A stretch of 64,000 bases of DNA from an uncultured Clostridia bacterium (GTDB lineage: Bacteria; Bacillota; Clostridia; Christensenellales; CAG-314). Of this stretch, positions 9,878 through 21,700 are shown in pieces. The first letter of the stretch is position 1. The number at the start of each line of letters is the position of its first letter. Position numbers and translations under genes: made by a program. The stretch lies in NCBI GenBank assembly GCA_947628135.1, contig CANQYT010000007.1, positions 29,601-93,600 on the forward strand, given 5' to 3'. Under the pieces are notes generated by a model. That model searched no databases. It saw only the letters and a list, made by a program, of their open reading frames with translations, and was not told the origin of the DNA.

Positions 9878-9906
9878 ATCATACCGCATTTTGCGGCGAT
9901 TGTCAA
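9878..9906 (-). promoter_or_regulatory. Promoter TTGACA-17-TATGAT for the tRNA-fMet unit
   Basis: Minus strand: ttgaca atcgccgcaaaatgcgg tatgat. Confidence 0.75.
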
Positions 9907-9956
9907 GGATTTTACTTAAATATTCTATTTCTTTTGACAACCTCGCCGTCAAAGTC

Positions 9957-9985
9957 TTGCGAAAAATGTATTTTTGCTGTATACT
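9957..9985 (+). promoter_or_regulatory. Promoter TTGCGA-17-TATACT for the CotH-family gene
   Basis: ttgcga aaaatgtatttttgctg tatact, 42 nt before the ATG. Confidence 0.6.
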
Positions 9986-10026
9986 GACTTTGCAAAACAA
10001 AAAAATCTCCGTAAGAGGTGAACAAA

Positions 10027-11802
10027 ATGAAGAAACACGTTTGTTTGGCAATATGCGTCGTTTTGTTGTTGACGTTGCTTGCGGGCTGCACTGTGGCGCA
10101 TAAGCACACGTACAGCAATCAGTGGTCTTTCAGCGAGACGCATCACTGGCATCGCGCCACCTGCGACCACACCGAAGAGTACCGAGATTACGAAGCGCAC
10201 GATTTTCAGGACGGCAAGTGTTCCGTTTGCGGATATGAGCAAGGTAGCGAGCCCTCTCCGTATCCCGATCCCAAGCCGAACGAATTTGAGTTCGGCGACG
10301 ATATAAGCGCGCAAAACGACAAATTCTATGAGGATTACTCCGACGAAGAAAAGCAGTTGTACTACACCTTGTGGAAAGAGGATACCACCGTCAAGGTGGA
10401 GATAGACATTTCCTCCCACGAGTTGCAAAAGTTGAACGAAGCCTACGAGTATTGGCGCGACAACAACAAGAACGCCACCTACGCCGACGTTTACCGCAAA
10501 TGCAACCTTACGATAACCGTCAACGGCACGCAGTACAACTACGACGATGTGGGCATTCGTATGCGCGGCAACACTTCTCGTACGGATTTTGTCAACGAAA
10601 ACGGCGAAATTTACAATCTCGTGCATTTCCGTTTCAATCTCGGCGAAACGTTTGACGGCGAGGACTACGAGGGCAACGCTTGGGCAAGCGAACTGTATTA
10701 CGATTGGCATCGCGACACCGCCGACGGCGAAGCGGCTCGCAAGGCGCGTAAAGATCGTACCTTTGCCACAATGGAAAAGTTCTACTACAAGTGGAACAAG
10801 TGCTACGATCAAACCTACATTCGCGAAGTGTACGCCAATAGAATGTTCCAGGCTTACGGAATTTTAGCACCCCATATCACGCTTTCGCAAATTTGCATAA
10901 AGCAACACAACAATATGGAAAGCGTCGGCGTGGGCAATTTGTACGAGTTGATAGACAAACAGTTTATCAAACGCAATTTTGACAAGGATCATAAGGGCGG
11001 CGATCTGTACAAATGCACCTACGGTAGCGCGGGGGCGGCTGATTTGACGTATATCGACGGCAACAACTGCGGCGTCGAAACCGCTACCAAAGGGTACAGC
11101 TACGACCTAAAAACAAACGACGACCCGAACGAACCGGAGTGGAGCGATCACAAGTATATAAAGGCATTTGTAAATATGCTCAAATCGGACAAAAACGCCG
11201 CCGATTTCTCCTCCAAGTTGGAATCAATGATGGATATGGACTATTTCACGCGTTTCGAGGCGGTAAACTATCTTGTGGGTAACCCCGATTGCATTCGCAA
11301 TCACGCCAACAACTACTATCTGTACTTTACCCCCGAGGACGCCGACGGAAATTTCAAAGTGTACATCATTCCTTACGACTACGACCGCTGTTTTGGCGTT
11401 AACGTCGAGTGGAACCCCGAACACAGTATGGTAAAGGCGTCGCCCTATACCACCTATGGGACGGAAATGGAGTGCAGAAATCCGCTGTATCTCAAAACAA
11501 TACTGGACGGCGGTTTGAGCAAATACCGCGCAATGTACACGGACGCACTCAACACAGTACTCAGCGGCAAGTGGTTCACTTACGACAACTACAAGGCTCT
11601 CTACAACGCCTACAAGACCAACTATGCCAACTTGGCAAGACCTTCGCAACTTATCATAGACCAATGTTCGGGTAAACTCAACATAAATGCGTTTGTGTTC
11701 AGCGAGGACGGCTCGCAAAATATAGACGGCGGCGACAACCTTTCCGTAAGCTACTATATGCAACGTAAACGCGCAACTGCGGCAAACGGTCTGGACAAGT
11801 AA
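10027..11802 (+). CDS. CotH-kinase-family lipoprotein
   Basis: Lipobox MKKHVCLAICVVLLLTLLAGC; VGIRMRGNTSR, KDRTFATMEKFYYKWNK, IIPYDYDRCFG typical of CotH-like proteins; AGAGGTG RBS 6 nt before ATG 10027. Confidence 0.8.
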   Translation: MKKHVCLAICVVLLLTLLAGCTVAHKHTYSNQWSFSETHHWHRATCDHTEEYRDYEAHDFQDGKCSVCGYEQGSEPSPYPDPKPNEFEFGDDISAQNDKFYEDYSDEEKQLYYTLWKEDTTVKVEIDISSHELQKLNEAYEYWRDNNKNATYADVYRKCNLTITVNGTQYNYDDVGIRMRGNTSRTDFVNENGEIYNLVHFRFNLGETFDGEDYEGNAWASELYYDWHRDTADGEAARKARKDRTFATMEKFYYKWNKCYDQTYIREVYANRMFQAYGILAPHITLSQICIKQHNNMESVGVGNLYELIDKQFIKRNFDKDHKGGDLYKCTYGSAGAADLTYIDGNNCGVETATKGYSYDLKTNDDPNEPEWSDHKYIKAFVNMLKSDKNAADFSSKLESMMDMDYFTRFEAVNYLVGNPDCIRNHANNYYLYFTPEDADGNFKVYIIPYDYDRCFGVNVEWNPEHSMVKASPYTTYGTEMECRNPLYLKTILDGGLSKYRAMYTDALNTVLSGKWFTYDNYKALYNAYKTNYANLARPSQLIIDQCSGKLNINAFVFSEDGSQNIDGGDNLSVSYYMQRKRATAANGLDK

Positions 11803-11853
11803 CCACCCGCGGCGCAACCGCCGAGCAGTCGCGGTTGTCGGCACAAATGTACA

Positions 11854-11886
11854 AAAAAGAGGGCGCAATCGTTGCGCCCTCTTTTC
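11854..11886 (+). terminator. Rho-independent terminator after CotH gene
   Basis: GAGGGCGCAAtcgTTGCGCCCTCTTTT. Confidence 0.85.
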
Positions 11887-12554
11887 ATTGCTGCATTTGA
11901 ACTTGTTGTAGTCGTTTTTTTGACCCCATATGCGTATTTTAGCCACATATCAGACGGAATAAAGATTGTTTTTGACCTTTTCCCGAAAAACTTTCAAAGA
12001 CGACAAATTCTTGAAGAAACAATTCCGAATATATTTGGCGCAAATTTTCCGAGCCGCAAACACAAATTGTCGCTCGGTAAACGCAAATCGCCTGTCAATT
12101 GTAAGCCAAGTTGCTTTTGGTATATATATTATATATTCTTGTGTCAAAAATACCTTATTACACGGAGGTTTTGGGGCGACTCGGCAGAAAACGTTTGACG
12201 AAAAGCGCAAAAGAAAGGGCAAAAAGAGACAAAAGCACCCGTCGAAAAAACAACTCGCCGCACGGTTTGCGCAAGTCGGGCGGCAATTTTGCCGAGCGCA
12301 GGAGCGCGTCCGCCCAATAGGGTTTTGTTCTCGGTGCGGGTGTGCGGCGGTTCGGTTTGGCAGAGTACGCACCCCGACCGCGCCGTAAAATTCTTGACGG
12401 TTCAACGTCGCAAATCACGGCATAAAAAGAGAACAGCGTTCGATTTTGTGGGATATGTGGTCGGGAAAAACGCGTTCAAACAACGATGTAATCGGGAAAA
12501 TGCCGATTTTTTCAAAAAAATGACCCACTTGTCGAATTTTTTTGGAAAAAATAC

Positions 12555-12584
12555 TTGACATCGCGAGAGGGGGGGGGGTATATT
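12555..12584 (+). promoter_or_regulatory. Promoter TTGACA-18-TATATT with 10-G tract in spacer (giant gene)
   Basis: TTGACA tcgcgaga GGGGGGGGGG TATATT; G10 at 12569-12578. Confidence 0.75.
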
Positions 12585-12597
12585 ATGTTCACATAAT
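12582..12597. promoter_or_regulatory. Perfect inverted repeat overlapping the -10 and predicted TSS
   Basis: ATTATGT-tc-ACATAAT. Confidence 0.5.
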
Positions 12598-12623
12598 GTC
12601 GAAATTTGCCCTTTTATGTCGTC

Positions 12624-12669
12624 CACGCGCGCGCATCGCGCACATCGCGTCCATCGCGCGCACGCGTAA
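12624..12669 (+). repeat. 9-bp tandem repeat in the 5' UTR of the giant gene
   Basis: catcgcgca/catcgcgtc/catcgcgcg/cacgcgtaa at 12634, 12643, 12652, 12661, preceded by CG-rich ccacgcgcg. Confidence 0.6.
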
Positions 12670-12745
12670 CAGCGCATAAACAAATTGCGCGCCATTCGAC
12701 AAATTCAACGGGCGGGACAACGCAAGAAATACGGAGGAACAAGAA

Positions 12746-15700
12746 TTGAAGAAAGTTTCGATGATTCAATTGAAAAGGTCTTTACTTATTGTTTTTGCTA
12801 TACTGTTATTACTGTCTCTGGCGCTTGTAGCCATCAGCCAACTCGACGACAATGCGCAAGCCGCGCCGGAAACAACGCCGCTTTCGCGTTACTTGTATTA
12901 CAGCGACTTGCAATATGTCAACAACGTGCAAGGCTACATAATCACCGGTTATCAATATCACGGTGACGGTACATTCGGCACAGCGGATGATCCTGCCGTT
13001 ATTCCCGCGCAGTTCAACGGATATCCCATTCTCGGTATCGAGGCGGGCGTGTTCGGCGGTGCAGGTACAATTAACTACATCAAGTTTGACACGTTGACTC
13101 CGGACGGTTCAGGCGAGGCATATCCTAACGAAGATACCGATGAGCGTAAACTTGCATACTCTCGTTTGCCCGAGGAGTGCAAACCGATGGGTACTGCAAT
13201 TCGAGATATAGGCGACTTCTGTTTTGCCGCAAGCGATCTTATACAAATTACCCTGCCCGAATCCGTTGCAACTTTGGGCGAGGGTTGTTTCGCCAACTGC
13301 AAGAAACTAAGTCGCGTAAAGAGTTACAATGCCGAAGCAGATCGAACTTCCGAAAGTCTGCAAGAACTGTTGCATTTACGTACTATCGGTTCGAAGTGCT
13401 TCCTTTACGACTACCAACTTCAACAATTCCAATTGCCCGATGACCAAAGAGATTTGGACGGCAAGGACAGTTTCGACCGCATTGACGTAACTGAATTTTA
13501 CCCCGACGGTACAGGTATTTGGGAAATCGGCGACAGTGCGTTTCACCGCGTGGAAGTAGATTTGGAAACTGTCAATGGCGGGGAGTATTTTGTTATTCCC
13601 GCCTCTTTGGGCAACGTAATAGAAGCGCCGTTCGAAGTTGTTTATAATGAAGGCGCAAATAGAGCATTAAATGATGCTGACGGTGACGGAACGGTAGTCC
13701 CCGTATTTGCCAAAGGCGGTCCCGGTACGTGCGAATGTTATCCTTGGGGATTTTCTACCGCTAACGTGACTTGGAATACGAACCCGGCATTAGGTTATGC
13801 TAAAAGTGGAGATTGGTATTACAATACCAAGAGAAACATTTTGGGACCCTACACCAAAAATGAGCGTAATGGTGCAGGCAATCTCATTGGTCTCTATTCA
13901 GAAAAAATTCCTATCGAACTTGGAACCACACGCTTTACAACATTGGCGCCGGGAACATTCTCGGGTAAAGTGCGTTTACAAACAGTTACTTTTGATGATG
14001 GCTGGGATTCTGTCACAATGGAACAACTCCCGACGGCTTGTTTCAAGGGATGCAGTTATCTTGCCACTGTCAACAATTTGCCCGAATTGATACAAAAAAT
14101 AGGCGCAATGTCTTTTGAGGGTTGCACCAGATTGAGTACTATCACAACATCGGGAGGACACAACGATACAGGAGTAAACATTCCCGAAAGTTGTTCGCAG
14201 ATAGGTTTTTGGGCGTTTAACGGTTGCAATGCGATAAACACCGTTACCATTTGGGGTAGTTTTGATGACGATACTTTCAAAATTTCGCAATCGGCATTTG
14301 TAACAGCTACTTCAACACCTAATATTATATTCAAAAATCTGGTCGGCGATCCGCGCAATATCGGCAACTTGCACGACCGTCCCGAGGAGTATTCCGTTTG
14401 GGAGTCCAAAACATACCCGTTTGGTTGTATCAACCCGGGTACCACTATAACATATCCCGGTGGTACACTCACTCCCGTTGTCACGTTTAATGGCATCTGG
14501 GACTGCATAATACTGACAGAAGCCTCCGGTTCAACTCACGGTACTGTGCAACTTGTAAGAACTCACGAAAGACAATTAATGTCGGGATACGGACCAAATT
14601 ACAGTGGCGCTTCACATGGTTCTGACTGGTTATATACACCTAACGGTTCTTCTGCTTACGGTGTTACAGAACTGAGATTTCCGAGTTATCTGACCAACAG
14701 CGATACCATCACTAATAGCGCTGCTATCGCAAAAGGCATATATGACGTTAAAATTATAGGCAAACCAAATGGTCATAACAAAGGCGATCGAACGATTGTT
14801 ACAAGTGCAGGAAGCGACAATCAAGGACTTCGCGATGACGATACTTTCGGCAAATTGGTTTTTCCCGAGGGCGTTGAAGAAATAGGGTATATGGTCGTTA
14901 CCGGTCCCATAGACGGTGACAGTACGCTTGAAACAAACGGTAACGCCCAAAAACAAACAACGGGAATTATATTCCCCAATTCTCTCAAAAAAATAGGCGA
15001 CTGGGCGTTTTTCAACCCGTCGATATCTACGTATTTGCAATTCCCCGCAGGGTTGGAACAAGTCGGTTTGTATGCGTTCCGCGGTTGCGAAATTCTCAAT
15101 GAAGAATTGGTTTACTTCGGATATTGCAAGACGGTGTTCGGCGCGGCGTATGTTGACGCCAAAGCGCCCAACTTGACGGATATCTACTACTTGCAATACC
15201 GCACGCAAGAGCCCGACAACACCTTTTCGCGTGAAAACGGCAAATATTTGAGGTTTACGGGCAAACACTCATCTTCGGTTGCAGGCGCTGCCGGTTTGAA
15301 ACAGGGTACTGTAACGCCCAAAGTGCATTATATGGACGATTACAGCCCATATGTATACGAAATCGGCGTGGCGGACACTTCGATTCTTCCCACCGACCCC
15401 GAAAACGTCGCCGACGGATACAAGTATTATTTGCCGGTGTTGGAACACGCTTCCAACAAAGGCAATATGGCGTACGATATGCCTAACGAAAGCCCCGTGT
15501 TTGCAATACCGTATCCCATATATGACTCGTATGGCGCATTGGTAGGCTACGGAGCCAATTTGCGTTTCGGCGTGCGTATGATGAACCAAGCCAACAAGAT
15601 TTCCAGCGTGACAATGCTGAACCAGGTCGGCGGGGAGAATGCGCCCAAAACCTACGCGCAAGACGGCGTGTTGTATGACGGTACAAATCCCGTACCCCTT

Positions 15701-18700
15701 GCGGGAACAACCGAAGAGGACAGGCAAGCCAAGGACTTTTATATGCTATTTTGGGATCAAGCGCCCGATAGCGGTACTTACTCGTTCCAAATTTTCTACG
15801 AAAACCAAGCGCTCGCAGACGCTATTCGCGACAACGGCAGCAACAACTACGACGCAGGTAGTGAGGATCAATCCGGTAAACGTGTACCAAGTAGATTTAT
15901 AACGCAATTTACCATTTCCATAGATATTTACGCGTCGGTACAATTTCGTCATGGTTTGACGCAAAATATTATGGGAGACAATTTGCCTTCTCCGATGAAG
16001 TATGACGCAGATGGCAAGGCACTGTTAAAAGTAAACTCTCGCGAATATGAAAAAGATTCGGTCGGCGGTCTACCGGAAGTTAAACCGTCAGGCGACGTCG
16101 AACTTGTAAGCACCGTGAAGTTACCCACCCCGAATTTTGTTCACCCCGCGGCAGAGTTTATCGGTTGGACAATGGATAGTTCTATCGGCGGTAAAGTGTG
16201 GGTAGAAGACCCCGGCGATGAAAATTACATTTCTACCGACGAACAATTCAGCATAACTCGTAGTCAACTTGACAGCAACGACCAGGTAGTGGTGTACAGC
16301 GTGTTCCGCTTGAAACTCAACACAAACAACGAGTACACGACGAACCATTGGGACTACGGCGAAGATCCGTACAGATATTTCAATCAGCCTACCGACGGCG
16401 TTTCGGAAGGTCAATTTACAATGCTCCGCAAGGACGACAACGGTATTTACCATCTCGAAAACGTAGTGGACGTTGCCGCGGGTCAGTTGGGAACAGCATT
16501 TAACAGTTACTTCAACCAACAAACGCACGCGGGCAGTTGGGTTGTGCTTTCGGGCGATTGGTCGGAAGCGTTTGACGGCACAACTATGGACGAGGCTGCA
16601 TTTAATGCTTGGGCAAACGGCTTGTACGACGCAAATTCGTCTTGGAATATTTCAAGTTTCGACGTCCTCAAAAAGTCCGTCACCGTCAATACCAAGACGC
16701 TTAGGGTTACTTACGGTACGCATATCTATGCCGATCGGCAAAGTTCATACGCAGATTACGGCACGGTAGAACAGTATATTTACGACAACGGTATTGAAAC
16801 TGTCGGAGGTTTGCCATCGGGGCAAACGCCGCAACAAGCCTATACCGTAACTTTGTCGGGCAGGGAAGCAGGTGACGTTACGCCTCACGTCGGACAAACA
16901 ATAAACTATGACGTAGTTCCTAGCGTAGACTCTGTCAACGGATACCAAGACTATGCGTTGTCGTCAGCGGTTAGCCCCGGCGTCTACACCGTCACGGCGC
17001 GTCCGCTGGCTTTGGACGTGTCGCTGTTCCGCACCGTACCCACGGAAATCGGCGGAAGCGGTGAGGAAACGCAACTTTCTCCCTCTCGCGTAAACGGTTT
17101 GGAGACATACTCCTGGACGTACTACGGCAGCACTTCGTACGAAAATTTGAGAGTGACTTTGTCTGCTACGCAGCCCGAAAACGGCGGTTTGTTCCGTGCG
17201 GACAATCTTGACGACGCATTGCCTTTCTATGTGCCTGCTTTTAACACCGATAGCGTAGAAGCCGGCTCTTACGACGTTTATGTGCGTTTGAGCAACAACA
17301 GCGCCGCGCAAATCAACAAAGACTACACCGTTTCGCTCATCAACAACAGCAACGCAAGTCCGTACAGCAGCGAAAACAAGGGATATCTCGGCGCGCGCGT
17401 TACCATCAACAAACTCACCGTCAACCCGCCCGCGTTCTCCGATTTGTATTTCGGCACGGAAATCACCGAGACAACGATCAAGGGCCATGTCGGCTCGGCG
17501 GCTACGATAGTTGTTCCCACGGGCGAAAACGATCTCGCCTTTACAAGCGATAGGGCAAGAAACGACTACTACGCCAAATTGCTGCTTGACGACCTGTACA
17601 CCATAGGCGCGCCCAACGGTGGTAGCGGAACGTACTTCTCATCGAGTCAAAAGGACGGCTTGGCAAATCCCGAAGATTACTGGTTTGCGGGAACGTACAC
17701 CGTGCCTCTTACCATTGGCGGCAAATATCAAGACAACTATGCTTGGACTGAGCCCGACAGGGGCAATGTCAATCAATACACTTGCGACTTTACCATTTTG
17801 CCGGCGGAACTGACGCTTTCAACGGACGTAAACCGCAACGTGTACTATCAAGGTCCTTACAAAGATTACTCGACAGGTTTCAGTCACGGCAACGATCAGA
17901 CTGAGCCGGGGCTTGTTGCCGTCGATATCTACAACGGACACGGCAGTCGAGCCGCATTGCAGATTTGGGGCGGACAAGGCGGCGCAAGACCCTCCGACAA
18001 CGCTTGGTCGGTGCGTCAATTTACCTTGGACGGCTCGGCTGTTGCCAATCTTACAAATGCGGGAACTTACACTTATCGCTTCGAATTGCGCGGCAACGGT
18101 GCAAAAAACTTCAAGATAGCAAATACGGCGGACACCTACAACTACGGTGACGGCGGCGCATTCCAAGCCGAACACGGTTGGAAGAACGTAACCGATATTT
18201 CGGCGGAAATAGAGTTTGTCATCAACAAAGCGCAGGTAAAGGTGGAACTTCAATCCGACGCGCCCACCGACACGTTCTATTACGACGGCACGGACAAGGC
18301 GGTAAAGTTCTTTGACAACTATTTCCAACTTGTCAACGCGGTAAACGGTGAATCCTGGGTACCGCAGAAGTACGACAGTGACAGCGGCACTCACGGCTAT
18401 CGCGTAACCTATCGTATCGACACAACAAGCAGCGGTTTTGGTACGACCGACGCGATAAATGCCGGTTACTACGTGCTTATCGTCGCTTTGCAAGGTTACA
18501 ACGCCACCAACAACGTTGAGTTTGTCGAGGACGGCGCAGACGGTGCAAACTACGAGTGGGTCAACGCAACGCAAATCATCTGGAACGCCGCTTGGACGAG
18601 CGAAGTAGAAGGTTTAAGCGGCAAATCAGCCCCCGCAGGTACTGTTTTTGCAATTGCTCCCGCCGAATTGACGGTTAGCCTTGATTCGGTAGCGGCAGAG

Positions 18701-21700
18701 AATATGGTGTTCCGCAACTCCGTATACGATCCCGCAACCATTTTGTCGCTCGGTATTGCCGTTGAAGGACACGGCGCAAACTTGCTTACCCCAAGCGACT
18801 ACACAATTACGATAAACGGTTGGACTGCAAACAGTTCGTTTGACAACGCGCACACAACCGAGTTGTGGCACGCGGGCAAGTATTCCTTTACAATTACGCT
18901 TGTAAACGATAGCAACCCTCAAACCACCAACAACTACCGTTTCGTTGCCGTTGACGGCGCTATCTACACCGTCGAGGACAGCGACGACGTGGCAAAGGGC
19001 AACGAGCAAGTGCTTGAAGTAAAACAGGCGGGCTTGCACGTCAACGACTATTTCCCGACAACCAAAACCTGGATGTACTCGGGTAATGCGAGAGACATCG
19101 CCAACTTGGTCAATTTGGTTGTCGGCTCGCCCAACCCCAACGGCGTTATGCCTTCGCAGAACGAGTCCGACGGGTACAGTTGGAACATCCAATACACGCC
19201 GCGCAACAGCGCGGAAACGAAACCTGCGACAAGTTTGCTTGACGCGGGCGAATACACGCTTACCGTTTCTTTGCACGGCTCTGCCGCCAACGACTACTTC
19301 GTTGATGAGCCGAGATCCTTTACCTATACCATCACTCCCGACACGCTGAGAGTAACGCAGCCGAACAGCGTGGTGTACAACGCAGAAGAACAGGAAGCGG
19401 AAATCAACGTTCTCAACAGCGGCGGTATCCCGTCGGGAGAGTACACATCCTCCTACGCGCCTGCGGGCGGCAATGCCCAACTCGGCGCAACCGACAAACC
19501 GCTCAATGCCGGCACTTACACGCTTACCGTAACTTTCTCCAAGGAGCAAGCGGTAAACTACGAAATAACAGACGGCAGCGTACAAGAAGACGGCAGTTAC
19601 ATCGTCACGCGTACGTTTACCATTACAAAAGCCACAATCAACGTCGGTTGGGGCGATTCGTCGTGTGGATTTGACGGCACGGCGCACAAAAAGGCGCTCA
19701 ACGCTGCCGACGGATTGCAAATTACCATTTCCAACGCCATTGAAGCCAATGAGGGCGTTTTGCCCACACATTCGGCGGACGGTTACGCGCAAGACGACTA
19801 CGAATTTTGGCTGACCTGCACTTACAGCGGTTGGTCGTCGGACGGCGAGTCCTTTATCCACGCGGGCACTTACGCGATAACGGCGCATTTGAAGGACGGC
19901 AACTTCCAGTTCGACTCCTCCGGCATATTGACTCAAATTTCCAACTTCGTAATCAACCCGCACGACATCAGCACGGACGAAACGCTTCAATTGACGTTGA
20001 ACGGCGGCAGTTACAGCGGCGGTATCGACGGAATTATCACGGGTAATTTCTACTTCAACGGTTTGCCCGTGACCCCGTTGACGGGCGTCAGCGTGACGTT
20101 CGGCGAACGCGTAGAAACGCTCACCGAGGGTGACGACTACAACGTCGCATACTCCAAAAACACCGACGCAAGCGACAACGCCGAAATAAAGATCAGCGGC
20201 CGCGACGACTACCAAGGCACTGTCACAAAGAAATTTACCGTTTCGCCGCGTTCGTTGGGAACGAGCGCCGTGGACGGCGGCAGTTTCACCAAGGGCGACA
20301 ACAACAGCGACATTTCGGTCGCCAATCTCAGCGCATCTCTCGTTTACAACCGTCAAGTATTCGTGTTTGCGCCGAGGTACACGCTCGACCGCGGCGAGGA
20401 ACTGGGCGAATACATTCTGATAATCGGCAGGGGATACGATCTCAGTTATTGGAAAGTAAACGCCGACGGCACTTACGACAAGGTAGAAAACGTTCAGGAC
20501 GCAGGCACGTACTACGTTGTGGCTCAGGGACAGGGCAACTTTGTGGGTGCGTACTTTACCGAAGTGATCGTTGAGCGCGCCACAATCTCCATAAGAGAAA
20601 TTCCCTCCGTTACCTTCAACAGAGGCGTACAACTGCCCGACATTGTATTCGGCAATTTAAGCGGCGGCACGGCTGTCCCCGAAGAGGGCGAGTGGGGCGT
20701 GTACTACATTGCGCAGAATCAGTTCCAAGATTTCGATATGACCAACGCAACAGAAACGTTCTTCGGCGTGCCCACCTATGCGGACGTTTACACCGTGTAT
20801 GTGATGTTGCTTGGCAATGCGCAAAACAACTTTAAGTTGGACGGCGCAAACGGTGACGTAAACCTTTCCGGCGACGATATCAAAGGCACTTCCGTGGACG
20901 TGATAACGCACATCGGTGAAGACACTGCCAACCCAGATAGGAAAAACCTTTCCGGCGACGACCTCACTTTCGGCGCAGGTTGCTTGTGGCAAGGAACGTA
21001 CACCATCAACAGGTTGAAAATAAGCCTCCATCAAGTCACTGCCAAGGTGGTGTACGACTACGCGCCCAATCAAGGCGACGACAAAGGCGCAACAGCCAAC
21101 CCCGGCAGACACCTCAACACCGCGTTGGAAATCGATTTCTACAACGTGGGCGGCGTCGAGGCGGAAGTAAACGACGTACCGTATCAAATTTATATTCTCA
21201 ATGCAGACGGCACAATCTACGCCGTGTTCCACTACACGCTGGATATGAGCGAAGGCAACTACGCCCACCTTGGACCGTGTTCCGACGAAAACCACGGTGT
21301 GAGCGGGGATCACAAACACATGCACTTCACATATGCGGCAAACGGCACTATCAATTGGGGCTGGGATAACAGCGATGTTGTGGCAGTGGACGGCAAAACA
21401 GTCGGAGATTGTATTCAAGAATTGCGCAACGCCTTTACAAACGTCGGCTCGCACCGCATGGTGCTTGTGTTGGATAACGGCAACTACGTCATCGAGGGCG
21501 AAGGAAACGCCTTTGACGATAGTAACGTAAAACAACCTTCTTGGTACAAATCAACCGAAAAGATAAGTCAAAGTCTCAATTTCGAAATCACCAAGGCGAC
21601 CCTCACCCCCTTCCTGTTCGACAGCACAGACGGCGACAAGACTGCTCTCTACGGCAGCAATTTGCAATTCACGTACGACGGAGATGAGCACCGTCTGTGG

